Shown here piece by piece: positions 1 through 10,485 of a DNA stretch of 64,000 bases. Below the pieces are notes generated by a model. It searched no databases. It worked only from the letters and a program-made list of their open reading frames with translations, and had not been told where the DNA came from. Source of the DNA: Bettongia penicillata ogilbyi (taxonomy: Eukaryota; Chordata; Mammalia; Diprotodontia; Potoroidae). Position 1 is the first letter of the stretch. Each line of letters begins with the position of its first letter. Made by a program: the position numbers and the translations under genes. The stretch is from positions 186,001 through 250,000 of the forward strand of contig JAJHZJ010000751.1 of the NCBI GenBank assembly GCA_023548195.1, in the 5' to 3' direction.

Positions 1-58
1 ATATACATATATACATACCTATGTAATATACATATACATATGTATATATGTATATTAC
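1..58. repeat. TA/CATA-rich microsatellite
   Basis: Simple alternating TA with interspersed CA/TG steps at the window edge. It sits inside the antisense L1 ORF2 sequence that follows, at the ORF2 position where another L1 copy in this window (46076-46151) also carries a TA array. Confidence 0.85.
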
Positions 59-780
59 AACGTGATCTGAAAAGGATGCATTGTTTCCTTCTGCATTTCT
101 GCACTGGATTGTAGGGTTTTTAGTCCCTAGTACATGGTGAATTTTTATGTATGTGCCATGCACCACCAAGAAAAAGGGTATATTCCCTTCTATCCCTCTT
201 CAGTTTTCTCTAGAGCTCTGTCATATCTACCTTCTCTATAATTTTTTTTATCTCCTTAACTTCTTTCTTGTTTATTTTGAATCTATATTTATCTAGTTCA
301 GAGAGGGTGGGGATTTGATGTCCCCCACTAGTATAATTTTGCTTTGTATTTCTTCCTGTAATCAACTTAACTGCTCTTTTAAGATTTTGAATGCTGTACC
401 CCTTCATACATATATGTTTATTAATGATATTTATTATTCCATTGTCTGTGGTGACTTAGCAAAATATAGTTTCCTTCCTTTCCTCTTTGATTAGATCTAT
501 TTTTGCTTTTGCTTTGTCTCAGATTAAGATTGCTACCCCTGCATTTCTTTTTGTCTTCAGCAGAAGTATGTTTTCTGTTCCAGCCTTTTACCTTTAACCT
601 AGTCTTATCTCCCTGTTTCAAATATGTTTCATGTAGACAACATCTTATAGGATTATAGTTCCTAATCCACTGTGCTATCTGCCTCCATTTTACAGGAGAG
701 TTCATCCCATTTACATTCACACTGATGATTACTAGCTGTGTCTTTCTCTCCACCCTATCCCTCTCCATTTATGCTTTTAT
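59..780 (-). pseudogene. L1 ORF2 N-terminal (endonuclease) fragment
   Basis: The reverse complement encodes the start of L1 ORF2p, the endonuclease/reverse transcriptase. The minus-strand frame 768-421 reads VERKTQLVIISVNVNGMNSP, the typical start of the APE-like endonuclease, where the N of NVNGMNSP is a conserved metal-site residue. A degraded QETYLKQGD-like block follows (QET reads HET here). The frame is then lost: downstream homology continues to the window edge with several frameshifts. It overlaps the simple repeat at its far end. Not functional. Confidence 0.88.
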
Positions 781-1285
781 TTTTCAATTGCCCCTTCCCT
801 TCCTCAAAAGGAGTTTGCTTTTTGTCACCACTTCCATCAAATTTCTGTCCATTCTACCAGCCCCCCCTTACTTTTCTTTCCCCTTTCCCCTCCTATGCCT
901 GTTGGGTAAGTTAGTTTTCTATACTTAACAGATTATCTTATCCCCACCTTGACCTAAATTCAATAAGAGTAAGCTCAAACCCTGCTCATCTCCCTGCCTT
1001 CTTTCATTCTACTATAATTTGACTTTGTCCCTCTTTGTGTGATGTAACTTACCTTTTCCTGCCTTCTACTTTCATCTTCTTTCATTAAAATCTTTTTTCA
1101 CCCCTTAATTAGTTTTTTTATCATCCTATCTGTTAATTTATACCCACACCCTCTCTTTATATGTGTCCTTTTAAATGCTGTAAAAAATATGTAATTCTCA
1201 TAACTAGCATCATCCTCCCACATAGGGATGCAAGCATTTTGCCCTTATTGAATAACATGTTTTTTTTTTTTCCCTGTGTACCTTT

Positions 1286-2331
1286 TTATGCTTTTCTTGA
1301 GTCTTGTATTTGGAAATCAAATTTTCCATTGTGCTCTGGCCTTTTCATCACGAAAGTCTGCGTGTCCCTTATTTCATTGAATGTCCATCCCCTTGCCTGA
1401 AAGATTCTGCTCAGTTTTGTTTAGTAATTGATCCTTAGTTGTTGTCCAAGTTCTTTTGCCTTACAGAATATTATATTCCAATCCCTGTGAACTTTTAATA
1501 TAAAAACTGAAAGGTACTGTGTGGTCTTGACTATAGATTCTCCATTTTGAATTCTTTTTTTTCTGGCTGCTTATAGTAATTTCTCCTTGACCTGATAATT
1601 CTGGAATTTGACTACAATATTCCTTAGAGTTTTCAATTTGGGATCTCTTTAAGGAGGTGATCAGTGGATTTTTTAATGATTATTTTACCCTCTGGTTCTA
1701 GGATCCCGAGGCAATTTTCCTTGATAATTTCTTGGAAGGTACTACCTAGGCTCTTTCTTCATCATGGATTTCTAGTAGACCAATAGTTCTTAGATTATGT
1801 CTCCAAGATCTACTGTTCAGTTCATTTGTTTTTCCAATGAGATATTTCATGTTTTGTTCTATTTTTTTCATCTTTTAGATTTTGTTTCACTGATTCTTGA
1901 TGCCTCAGAGTCATTAGTTTCTATTTGTCCACTTTGATTTTGAACAGATAATTTTCTTCCCTTAGTTTTTGTATCTCCTTATCCATTTGATCAATTTTAC
2001 TTTTCAAGGGGTTATTTTCTCTAGTTAGGTTTTGTACTTCCTTATCAATTTTGCTTTTTTAAAGATTTGTTTACTGCAGTTATTTTTCTATTTTGTCCAT
2101 TTTAATTTTGAAAGAATTGGTCAATTTTTCTTCTGAATCTCTCATTCATCTTTTAAAATCCTCCTTGAGTCCTTTCAAGGGAATAGAGACCTGTTCATAA
2201 TCCCTTTTGAAGTTTCAGATGTGGGAGTGTCAACACTGTCCTCTTCTGAGCTCATATTTTGTTCTTCCCTTTCCCCATAGTAAGATTCTTTGATTGTTTC
2301 TTTTCTAGTTTGCTTTGTGTTTATCATAATT
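1286..2331 (-). pseudogene. L1 ORF1 remnant
   Basis: Minus-strand remnant of L1 ORF1p, the RNA-binding chaperone of the L1 particle. The C-terminal domain is recognisable near 1300-1660 (a KFDFQ-like end, then a stop at 1288-1286), the RRM-like region near 1660-1860 (LENRS/PESHD-like block) and the coiled-coil coding region near 1900-2160. The N-terminal part near 2250-2310 encodes TIKESYYGE, a divergent version of the SIESYF motif seen in other copies here. No frame stays open for more than a short distance. The start codon position is uncertain by about 50 bases. Confidence 0.8.
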
Positions 2332-3407
2332 GTTTTTTCTTACTTTTAAAGTGGATCTGTGCTTCTGTGGCCCTGGGGTTCTGACTCATGTTTCTTATGC
2401 TTGTGGGTATGGGACTGGGTACTGGCTTTGTGTGCTGTGACCTCTAATTCTGTCATCTAGGAGCTATAGAATGCTTCAGTTCACCTGGTGCTGAGCCAGA
2501 GCTAGCTGATGTGTGCCAAGGCCAAGGCCAGCTGCAGTCTTTCTGAATTTTCCCAGGGTTGCACTGAAGCTTGCAATCTGAGGTATGGGAGAGATGGTCT
2601 GGCTGCTGGTGGAAAATGGTCAAATTTGAGGACAGATCCTCCCTTAGGGCTGTGCTACTCCACTTCTTTTTGCTGATTTCCCTGGTTGTGTGAAGGCATA
2701 CCTGTTGTCCTGGTGTTGGCACTTGCTGGCTTCCACCCCATGGGGCTCAGGATTTCCTGCTGGTCCACTGAGGTGGGCTTGTTGGAAGCCTTTGTCCTGG
2801 CCTGATCCTCTTCAGCTTCATTAGGAGGGACTCTTCCTTTTCATCTCCCTAACTTCTCAAGCTAGAAGACTTCTGTACCCCTTCTGCTGGCTCCACTATT
2901 CCAGGAATTTTCCTGAGGTAATATTCTCTGGCTGTTTCAAGGTCAATAAGGGAGAATGAGAGCACTTACAGTTTACTTACCTTCTTGCCTCCCAGAAGTT
3001 CAAGTAGGTGACTTTCAAAACTTTAGTCCATGGGCTGACAGTCCCAGGATTAGCTGCTGTAGCTTCCATGTGCCCTCTCATCCAGCTCAATCAGAAGCCA
3101 GTCCCAAGCTGAGAAGTTTTGGGAATCGTCACTGCACGTGTGATTCAGTCTATCAGGGCTAGGTCCTGCTCCACTACAGTCTGATGTAGACTTGTGAACT
3201 CTATGTTCTCCCAGTCTGGTACAACAGTTCTTTCTTGCTGATCTTCTGGATTTTCTTAGGTTAGAAATCTGCCACACTCAGTCTCCTAGTGTATTCTTTA
3301 ACTCTCACATTTGTTTTGATTCACTTTTTAGAAGTTTCTGAAGGAACTTCTGAGAGAGCTCCTGTATATCCCTGCTTTTACTCTGTCATCTTGGCTATAT
3401 CCCCCTT
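2332..3407 (-). promoter_or_regulatory. L1 5' UTR (internal promoter region), antisense
   Basis: About 1 kb of higher-GC sequence between ORF1 and the L1 5' end. Its start (minus strand) is GGGGATATAGCCAAGATGAC, containing CCAAGATG. That is a YY1-like CAAGATGG core with one mismatch; the same box is perfect in the copies at 17179 and 30136. In L1 elements this region holds the internal promoter. Promoter activity here is inferred only from family and position. Confidence 0.65.
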
Positions 3408-5420
3408 ACTCCACTGATGTTTCTTATTTGCTTTCAAGTACACCATAAAAGCTCCTTTTCACACTCCTACTATTTAACTCCTCAGAAAGAGTCTATTATA
3501 TGTTTTTTCATCTTGATCTATTGGTTATTAATGAATCTACTTATAGTGAAAATATCAACGGGGAAACTGTCAACCTGATTATTCCAGAAAGATCACGTAT
3601 CAATAGCGTAGAGTAAAATTAACAACTTTGGATTGTCTAAGCACTATATGATATTTAACCATTTCTGTCTCTTTTCTTCCACTCCAGCATTTTAATAACA
3701 GAAGGGGAAAGGGCTGCATTAGACTAAGCACCATTTCATATTTTTCCTATGTTACATGGATAATTATATTTAATCTCATTATAAATTTTCTATTGAGAAA
3801 ATTCTCTATATATCCACATGATAACAATTTGTTTCCTATTTGAAACCTTTCTAATTTGTTATAATATGTGAGACTTATGGACCTGATATATAGTTTTCCA
3901 TAACTATAGCCACCTCAATCTATGATGATCAATTTGAAAAGAAATTTTGTGCAAACATAAATATGCTAGAAAATAATACAGAATAAACACATAGCAGGAG
4001 TGCAATGCAGAATGCTAAGTGAGGTCACATTGGAAAAGATTCTATGGAAACAGTGGTATAATAGTATGGCTTTAAATTCTGGGTAGTAAAATTGGGGGAA
4101 AATATGCTATACTTGGCCAAGGATATAATAAGCAAATGCAGGATGGCTAGAAGCATGAGATATGATAGCAGGACAGTAATTAGGCCAGCTTGGGTAATGA
4201 ATGTAGAATTTAGTGGTGAATAGGGGATGAAGTAATACTGGGAAAGTAAGATAGCACCAGAATTCAGGGATCCTTGAATATCCATTATAAGAGGTGGACT
4301 TTTTATCTGTGGGTAATAATAATCGAGTGAAGTTATTTTGTGACAGCATAATTTGATGAGACATTTGTATAAAAAGAAGTGATGGTTCCCAGAAAATTTT
4401 ACCAGTATCAGAAAGAAGAATTTGAATTTTATTCTTTTTCTCTTGCCAGTTGTGGACTTTGTAAAGCAGATAGTAAGATTTTTAGGAGATGAATGAGTAA
4501 TAGAGGAGATGTGTGAGATAGAAGATGAGAGACCTTTAAGGAAAAGTGAAAATTCTTGGATCCTTGAAGTAAAAATAAAACTGCAGGACATAAGGAATGG
4601 CATTTTGAAGTGAACCAAGGATGGAGAAAGAGAAACTAGTTCCAAGGAGAATCCTCACAAAGTTATATTTTAATACTTGGAGTTTGATTTTACTGCTTAC
4701 ACAATTGCCTTTTTAGATAGCACACATGAATGGAATTTATAGTATTTTGTTCCATAATACAAAGCATGCTCTCTGCTTTTATCCATCCTGTCTTGAATTT
4801 GTTGCGATCTTCAGTTCATTTCCTTCATGACACGTACACTGGATAGGCTTCATATGGAGAAATAAGAAAGGATAAGAAACTTTGTGGTAGTATAGCAATC
4901 AACTTCCATGAGTCCCAGAAAATTGGGGAACATGGCTTGAAATAGCTTCTTTCACCTACAGTGGCCTTCTGTGACAGAGTTAACAGCACAGGTTCCACAT
5001 TACAGCAAGCTCTCATCAGTTTGGTTCTCAACTAAAACAGCATTGGCAATATTAATAACCCGTTGAAATAGAAAGTTCTGTTTAGAAAAAATGAGGTGAA
5101 CTTTACGAAGTCAGTAAAATTAAACCACCGTTCCAGAGATTGCTCAAATTGTAGCCACATTTAACTTTACCTTCCAAACTCTCCTAGTTTCAATGACCTT
5201 CGAGGACCAATTCTTTTCATTTCCTAGTCCAGTGTATTTCTACCTCTAGCCTTGTCTACTGCTGAGTGATTATTTGATATGAGTTCTGGTATAAATGGAT
5301 AGTTTATATTTTGCTATAATTTTCAGAGACTTTTAGCATTCAGATCAGGAGGATATATAGAATCTGGTCTTCAAGGTAGTGAAACAGGAAGCCATTAAGA
5401 GAAAATACCTTCTTCCTCCT
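3408..5420. other. Unique AT-rich DNA, no recognised feature
   Basis: No L1, SINE or MIR signature and no coding pattern was recognised. The longest open frame is a 206-codon minus-strand frame at 4645-4025. Its translation is rich in S, I, L and F, matches no family I know, and it lies in AT-rich DNA where long frames on one strand are common; I do not call it a gene. An older decayed repeat cannot be excluded for 4010-4660. Confidence 0.5.
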
Positions 5421-6180
5421 CTTACTTCCTCCTATACTCTTCTTCTCTTTCTGAAGAAATCCAAAGGGCACAGTGACTATTCATCATCACTAGGGCTTCC
5501 TTTGTGAATGCTGCTGATATTATTGGTTCTTTCATACCTGCCCCTCTGTTGGCCAGGAACTGAAAAAGCAATAAACTTTGCTCAGATTCAATTAAATTTA
5601 AATGTTGTGCTTTAGCCTAGTATTGTCTGAAAACCGATGGCACCTTGGGCCCATTGGCCTTCAGAGCCAAAAATACCCTGCTGACTCATACATTTCTGAT
5701 AGGGCTAAGACTGAGGCAATAACCGCCGATGAATTACATGTACAATGAAAATAAAAGATGATTGTATTTAGGGGCATTGTGATTTCCAAAATGATATTTC
5801 ACTACGGCATTTGAAAAGGTTAGATCTACACCAGTTCTATATGGCTAAAATGTAGTCTCCATTCCCACTAGCCAGAATCAAAATGAGTCGAGAGTGATTT
5901 AAACTGTGCCTGTACCACAATCAATCCAAATCATTTTTATCACCGTGCGATGGTATTTGGAGGGTTCTCATACTTTCTAATGAAATATTATAAGGCAAAG
6001 AGGTTAAAAGTCAAGAGAAAGGTCAAATTTGCTACCCTTGATAATTTCTTATTGAGGGAAGCATGTGAACAGAATTTTTTTTCATTTCAGCAGGTATGGG
6101 TAGTCCAGAAGAGATGCTTTGCCTTCTCTTGAATATTCTGGACATAGTTCATGCTGATCTTCTTACTCTAACTATATAAT
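5420..6180. other. Repeat-free island, candidate conserved non-coding element
   Basis: About 760 bases with no microsatellite or recognisable repeat. Several CpGs are retained although CpG is scarce in the rest of the flanking DNA (for example AACCGATGG, AACCGCCGATG, CTACGGC, GAGTCGAGAG, CACCGTGCGATGG). It also holds a polypyrimidine tract followed by TTTCAGCAG|GTATGG at 6078-6099. This texture is typical of conserved non-coding sequence in mammals, but conservation itself cannot be seen from one genome. Confidence 0.4.
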
Positions 6181-6261
6181 ATTACCTAGCACCTAAGAAT
6201 TTGAGAGAATATTTAATTGATGATAGTAACTATGTTTAAAATGCTGACTGTAATAATGAAA

Positions 6262-6420
6262 GACAATATGGTTTAATGGACAGAAAATTGGCTTGAGGGT
6301 TAGGGAGATCTGAGTTCCAGTCTTGCCTCTAAAACAAACTCTATGTTTATTTAATTTCTAACTATCTACTAATTCTCTAGAATTATCAGTTACAGATTGG
6401 TAGGTGACTGTAGTAGATGG
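6262..6420 (+). repeat. MIR (CORE-SINE) fragment
   Basis: Diverged MIR: the run GTTTAATGGACAGAAAATTG then GAGATCTGAGTTCCAGTC follows the MIR order 'one-site / gained weight / GGTTCAAGTCC'. The central core is mostly lost after 6350. Confidence 0.6.
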
Positions 6421-6439
6421 CAATTCCATACTAAATCAT

Positions 6440-6710
6440 GTATGCTTTAAAATAATTTAATCAATAATTACAGTTGTCATTTTAATAGGGTTTTAAGATT
6501 TGAAAGATAATTTTCATGCATTATTTCATTTGATGCTCTCAACAACTCTATGAGAATGCTGTTATTATTAGCTTCGTTTTACAGGTGGGAAAGACTTACA
6601 AAAGTTAATAAGTGACTTAGTTATATAATGAAATGAATATAGAACTGAAAACCACATCACTCGACTCCAAATTCAGTTATCTTTCTACTACAATAGACTG
6701 TCTTTATCTG
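6440..6710 (+). repeat. MIR3-like CORE-SINE
   Basis: Contains the characteristic series ATTATTTCATTTGATGCTC (order 'cattatctcatttgatcctc'), CAACAACTCTATGAGAATGC, TTTTACAGGTGGGAAA and AAGTGACTTAG, in the right order and spacing for the marsupial MIR-type SINE. Many substitutions indicate an old copy. Confidence 0.75.
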
Positions 6711-6737
6711 TCATAAAAAACCTGCTATCAAATTTTC

Positions 6738-6792
6738 AGCATACACACATACACACACATATAGCATATATATGTGTGTGTATGTATATATG
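6738..6792. repeat. CA/TA/TG microsatellite
   Basis: Imperfect CA repeat passing into TA and then TG. Its two halves are near-complementary, so it could fold on itself. Confidence 0.85.
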
Positions 6793-6944
6793 GAGGAAGA
6801 GAGATTTATTTCAAGGGAGATTATGAAAAAAATCTATGAAATAGAAAATAATTTCTATTTTATTGTCTTCTCAAATACCGCATCAATTTAAACACTGATG
6901 TATCCATACCTGTGGTTGGGTGTGTATAGCTATTAGCCTTCCTA

Positions 6945-7125
6945 GAATCATAAATCTAAAATAGGAAGGGACCTTAGAAGACATCTTATGCAAGCCACTC
7001 ATTTTAGAGATGAGGAATATGAACTCCAAAGAAGTTAAGTGATTTGTCTGAGGATGTGCAGGTAGAAAGTGTCAGATGCAAATTTAAACTTACTCTGACT
7101 TTCCATGCTGCCACTTTAATCCTTG
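6945..7125 (+). repeat. MIR / CR1-L3-type ancient repeat
   Basis: Starts AGAATCATAAATCTAAAATA then GGAAGGGACCTTAGAAGACATC, followed by ATTTTAGAGATGAGGAA and GTTAAGTGATTTG. This is the common mammalian block 'aatcatagatctagagctggaagggacc ... cattttacagatgagg'. A similar copy is at 48452. The family (MIR-derived or CR1/L3-like 3' end) is not settled by eye. Confidence 0.65.
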
Positions 7126-7990
7126 GTAATATTTCTGAAGGCCTCTTGAAACAAATTGGAGCAATAAAGTTTCCCCTACTTCTGATTAAGACCTAAGTAT
7201 CTCCATTGTAAAGGGGATCTATGAAAGCAGGAGCCTTATCCTAAGTGGAGATGTCTGATTTGAAACTAAGTAGAAAGGCAATGATGGAGGAATAGTTGGT
7301 AAACTCAAATTTTCTGCATTTCTTCATAAGCATTTGAAGCTATGGTTCTTTTTGGATTTTTGCTTCCACACCAAATGAAGCTTTTTTAGCCTAATAGTAA
7401 TGAGGAGTGATTATCATTTCCAATAGCTCTGGAGAAAATTATGCATTCCCATAAAGGGAAATATATTTACTTAAAAATATGAACTATGATATCTTATTTA
7501 GGTACTAGTGTCTCCCACCCTCTTTATAATTAGAAGCAAACAATACAGTCATGCTGTGGAAATGCAAAAACAATCCAAGTTTGATAGGCACAACACAATA
7601 AATACTAAAACAGCTGGTCTACATCCTCCTATTTTCAATGATTCCCCAAAAAGTCTTGCTGGTTAGATATCAGTTTACCTTCTGAAATAATTCTACCCTC
7701 CCAATTTTTCTATAGCTAATTCTAAAGGATATTTAAGTCAGGCCTAATGTAACCATGCAAAATTGAACACAGAAGCAAAGTAAGATTCCATCTTATTTGC
7801 GAAAAGTCATCTCAATGGCAGAAGTGTTGAAAAAGATCATTACCAAGAAAAGATTTTTAATTCAAGAGACTTAAATAGTGAGCCAAAGGTTTTCCTACTT
7901 CATAAACTCATTTGAACTGTATAATGGCTGTAAAGAAAGTGTAAGTTTAGAGATTTATGAGGGTATGTCATATAGAGTAGGTAACATTCT
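7126..7990. other. Unique DNA, no recognised feature
   Basis: AT-rich sequence without recognisable repeat, open frame of note or RNA gene. Confidence 0.5.
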
Positions 7991-7993
7991 GTA

Positions 7994-8254
7994 GGGCAGC
8001 CAAGTAGTACAAGAGATAGAGCACCAGGCTTAGAGTCAGGAAGATCTGAGTTCAAATCCAGCATCAGACATTTACTAGCTGTGTGGCTGTGGGCAAGTCA
8101 TTTAATCCTGTTTGCCTCAGTTAGTTTATCTGTAAAATAAGCTAGAAGAAGAAATGGCTCTCTATTCCAGTGGAGTGGAAACCACTCCAGTAGTTTTGGC
8201 AAGAAAACCCCAAGTGGATTCATGAAGAGTTGAACACAACTAAACAACAAAAAT
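7994..8254 (+). repeat. Marsupial tRNA-derived SINE, nearly complete
   Basis: Head GGGCAGCCAAGTAGTAC, then GAGCACCAGGCTTAGAGTCAGG, a B-box-like GAGTTCAAATCCAGC (about 8048-8062), a GGGCAAGTCATTTAA core, GTTTGCCTCAGTTAG, and a tail AACACAACTAAACAACAAAA. These are the tRNA-related head and unrelated body of the abundant marsupial SINE. An extra stretch (about 8158-8195) repeats CCAGTGGAGTGGAAACCACTCCAGTAG-like sequence, a small local duplication. The element is the size expected for the family. Confidence 0.88.
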
Positions 8255-8277
8255 CATTCTTCAAGTTAACAGAAAAT

Positions 8278-8375
8278 TATATATATATGTAAATATATAT
8301 ATATATACAAATGTGTGTGTATATATATGTATATGTGTGTGTGTGTGTATATATATGTATGTATACATACGTATG
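8278..8375. repeat. TA/TG microsatellite
   Basis: Alternating TATA, TGTG and TATG blocks directly after the SINE tail; SINE A-rich tails often seed such arrays. Confidence 0.9.
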
Positions 8376-8585
8376 CAACATTATCAGTTAGCATGTCAGT
8401 CAGAGTCCCTTCAAGTCAAACAAAAATAATTAACATCAGTTGAATGGATATGTGTGTTTTTCTGATTGGTTGGGAAGTTGAAATAGTAAATGAAAATAGA
8501 AATATGAAATAAAGACCATATATTTTGGAATGAAGACCTATCTTGCCTCATTCATCTAATGGATTCATAAAAGTATAATTGAATG

Positions 8586-8672
8586 TATATGTGTGCATGG
8601 TATATGTACATACATACACGCATACATGCATATGTATACATGAGAAAGAGAGACAGACAGAATAAGACAGAA
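8586..8672. repeat. TATG/CATA and GACA/GAGA microsatellite
   Basis: TG/CA-rich simple sequence (8586-8640) passing into a purine stretch of GAGA, GACA and AGAA units. Confidence 0.8.
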
Positions 8673-9159
8673 AGAGAAAAATCAGCATTCAGGGCATTTT
8701 AATTTCTGTGTTTGGCACCATGTGTGATGAAAACACTTTGTGCTGCAATTATCAAACTTTAGGTTGAAAACTCTAGTCCTGTGCCATGTTATTCAGCCAG
8801 ATGTTGAGCATCCTGTTTTGGTTGCTCATGACTTGAAGGAAATTAATGTGAACACATGCAGCTATATTTGTCATGGGCATCTGAAACTCAACATATCCAA
8901 TACAGATGTTATTATCTTCCCCCCTACCACTACCCCACCTCCTAAGTTCTCTATTTCTATAAATATCATCATCATCTTTCTATACACTGAAAGTCATAAC
9001 GATGAAATCATCTTAGATTCTTCTCTCTCACTTCTTTTCTATTTTGTATTCAGCCTGCTATCATATTTTGCCTACTCCAGCTCCTCAACATCATGCTTTT
9101 CTCCTTTTATTTCCTTATAGCATACATAAGTCCCCTGCTTTAGACCCTCATAAATCTTG

Positions 9160-9345
9160 CATACATAATGATGATGATGATAGTGATGATAGCTAGCATT
9201 TATATCACATCTCCTATGAGCCAGGCACTGAGCAAATAATTTGCTTAACCTTCATACAAATTTCAAAAAAATTATGGTATTATTATCTACATTTTACAGT
9301 TGAGAAAATTGAAGCAAACTGAGATTGTGACTTGCCAAAGTCAAT
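9160..9345 (+). repeat. MIR3-like CORE-SINE
   Basis: GATGATGATAGTGATGATAG then AGCTAGCATTTATATCACAT, GAGCCAGGCACTGAGC, ATTATCTACATTTTACAG and TGACTTGCC, in the canonical order of the MIR-type SINE. It interrupts the L2 remnant. Confidence 0.8.
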
Positions 9346-9660
9346 TCAATTAAATAAATGTTTATTAAATGTCAGATATGTTCCAGGCATGGGGGGGGGT
9401 GTAAATAGGAAAAAGAAAGGCCACCTCTGTCCTCAATGAACTTATAATCTAATGGCAGGAGACAACACACAAAAACAGTCTGGAAAGAATGGAGAAAACC
9501 AGGGCATATATTTTTTCTTGAAGTTCAAACCAAACATAACTGCAGATGTAAAGTGAAGAGTGAACACGAAGGTAGACTCTTTGTAACTGTCTAAAGTGGG
9601 GCATGAATTCAGATCTTCCTGACTCCAAGCCCTGGAACTTATCCACTGCATGGCCTAACT
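9346..9660 (+). repeat. MIR-related SINE (second copy, abutting)
   Basis: TCAATTAAATAAATGTTTATTAAATG, a CAGGCAT block, CTCAATGAACTTATAATCTAATGG and a 3' part GAATTCAGATCTTCCTGACTCC then CTTATCCACTGCATGG. These are the familiar 'aataaacatttattaagc ... ccctcaaggagcttacaatctaatgg ... tcttcctgactccaagc' blocks. A poly-G run (about 9393-9401) lies inside it. Confidence 0.72.
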
Positions 9661-10282
9661 GCTACTAAGTGAATATTGAAATAGACTGCTGTTTGGTCTC
9701 TCACCTTGCAGTCCCTATCCCATCCAAGCTATTCCCCATACAACTTTAATAATGACACTGATAAAACTCACATCAGACCTCATCACTCCCTTGTTCTTGA
9801 AGTTTCCCTATCCCTGGATAAAATGTAGACTTTTCTGTCTGACCTTTAAAAACCTTCCAGAATCTTCCTTTAGATTGTCTTCCTGGTGGATTAAAAGTTA
9901 TTACTCCCACAGAATCTTAGCACCAGCATTTTTTCTCATCTGACCCTGTCCCTTTCCAAAGTTTTTGCTTCTGGCTACCCACTCCACTCATCTGCCCTCC
10001 CTTCAATCATCACCTCTCTTATCCTTTCTCCCCTTATTTCTTGTAGGATAAGACACCCAACTGAGAGTGAATGTTTTCCCTCCTTATGGCAAATCTGTTA
10101 AGAGTACAGTTCACTTATTCCTTCTTACCTCCCCGTCATTGTGAAACCTTTTCCTTGCCTCTTTTGTGGGAGATAATTTGCATCAACCTATTTCTCCCTT
10201 TCTCCTCCCAATATATTCCTTTTTCACCCCTTAATTTTATTTTTAGATATTATCCCTTCATATTCAACTCACCCTGTGACCT

Positions 10283-10350
10283 CTGTCTATCTATGTATCT
10301 CTGCATCTATGTATATATGTATGTATGTATCTGTCAGTCTGTCTGTATAT
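10283..10350. repeat. TATC/TATG/TGTC microsatellite in the 3' region of the ORF1-only element
   Basis: Tetranucleotide-type array following the block ACTCACCCTGTGACC. Every comparable copy in the window has a different simple repeat at this same place (see findings). Confidence 0.85.
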
Positions 10351-10485
10351 TTCCTACAACTACCTTAATCGTGAGAATTGCCTCATGAGTTACAAATGTC
10401 ATTTTTCCATGTAAGAATGTAAGCAATTCAACTTTAGTAAGTATCATGTGATTTCTCTTTCCTGTACACCTTTTCATCCTTCTCT

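Larger units (their letters stand above)
1..3407 (-). mobile_element. L1 LINE, antisense, 5' complete but running off the window start
   Basis: Read on the minus strand from about 3407, the element starts with an L1 5' UTR (GGGGATATAGCCAAGATGAC-like, matching the AGGAGCCAAGATGGC starts of other copies here). It then has ORF1 (about 2331 to 1286), a pyrimidine-rich inter-ORF region on the plus strand (about 800-1280), and the beginning of ORF2 (from about 768), leaving the window inside the ORF2 endonuclease domain. Both ORFs are broken. The 3' end is outside the window, so target-site repeats cannot be tested. Confidence 0.9.
8830..9930 (+). mobile_element. L2-clade LINE remnant, sense, split by MIR copies
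   Basis: Plus-strand frame around 8840-9060 reads HLKLNISNTDVIIF and later EIILDSSLSL. These match the end of the L2/CR1-clade reverse transcriptase (LKLNPxKTEVLLF ... LGVILDSSLSL). After a MIR-type insertion (about 9160-9660), homology resumes at 9690-9930 with the L2 3' block (CATCAGACCTCATCACTCCC, GGATAAAATGTAGACT, GACCTTTAAAAACCTTCCAG). The element continues beyond the antisense insertion 9938-12085 into the L2 3' tail at 12086-12240. Old and non-functional. Confidence 0.65.

Noticed and set aside
4025..4645. 206-codon minus-strand frame
   Set aside because: No recognisable domain; S/I/L/F-rich composition expected from AT-rich DNA; no splice, start-context or neighbour support.
7994..8070. 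tRNA gene
   Set aside because: The tRNA-like head with a B box belongs to a SINE; it has no proper cloverleaf and continues into the SINE body. Same for 16638, 21259, 42262 and 53090.
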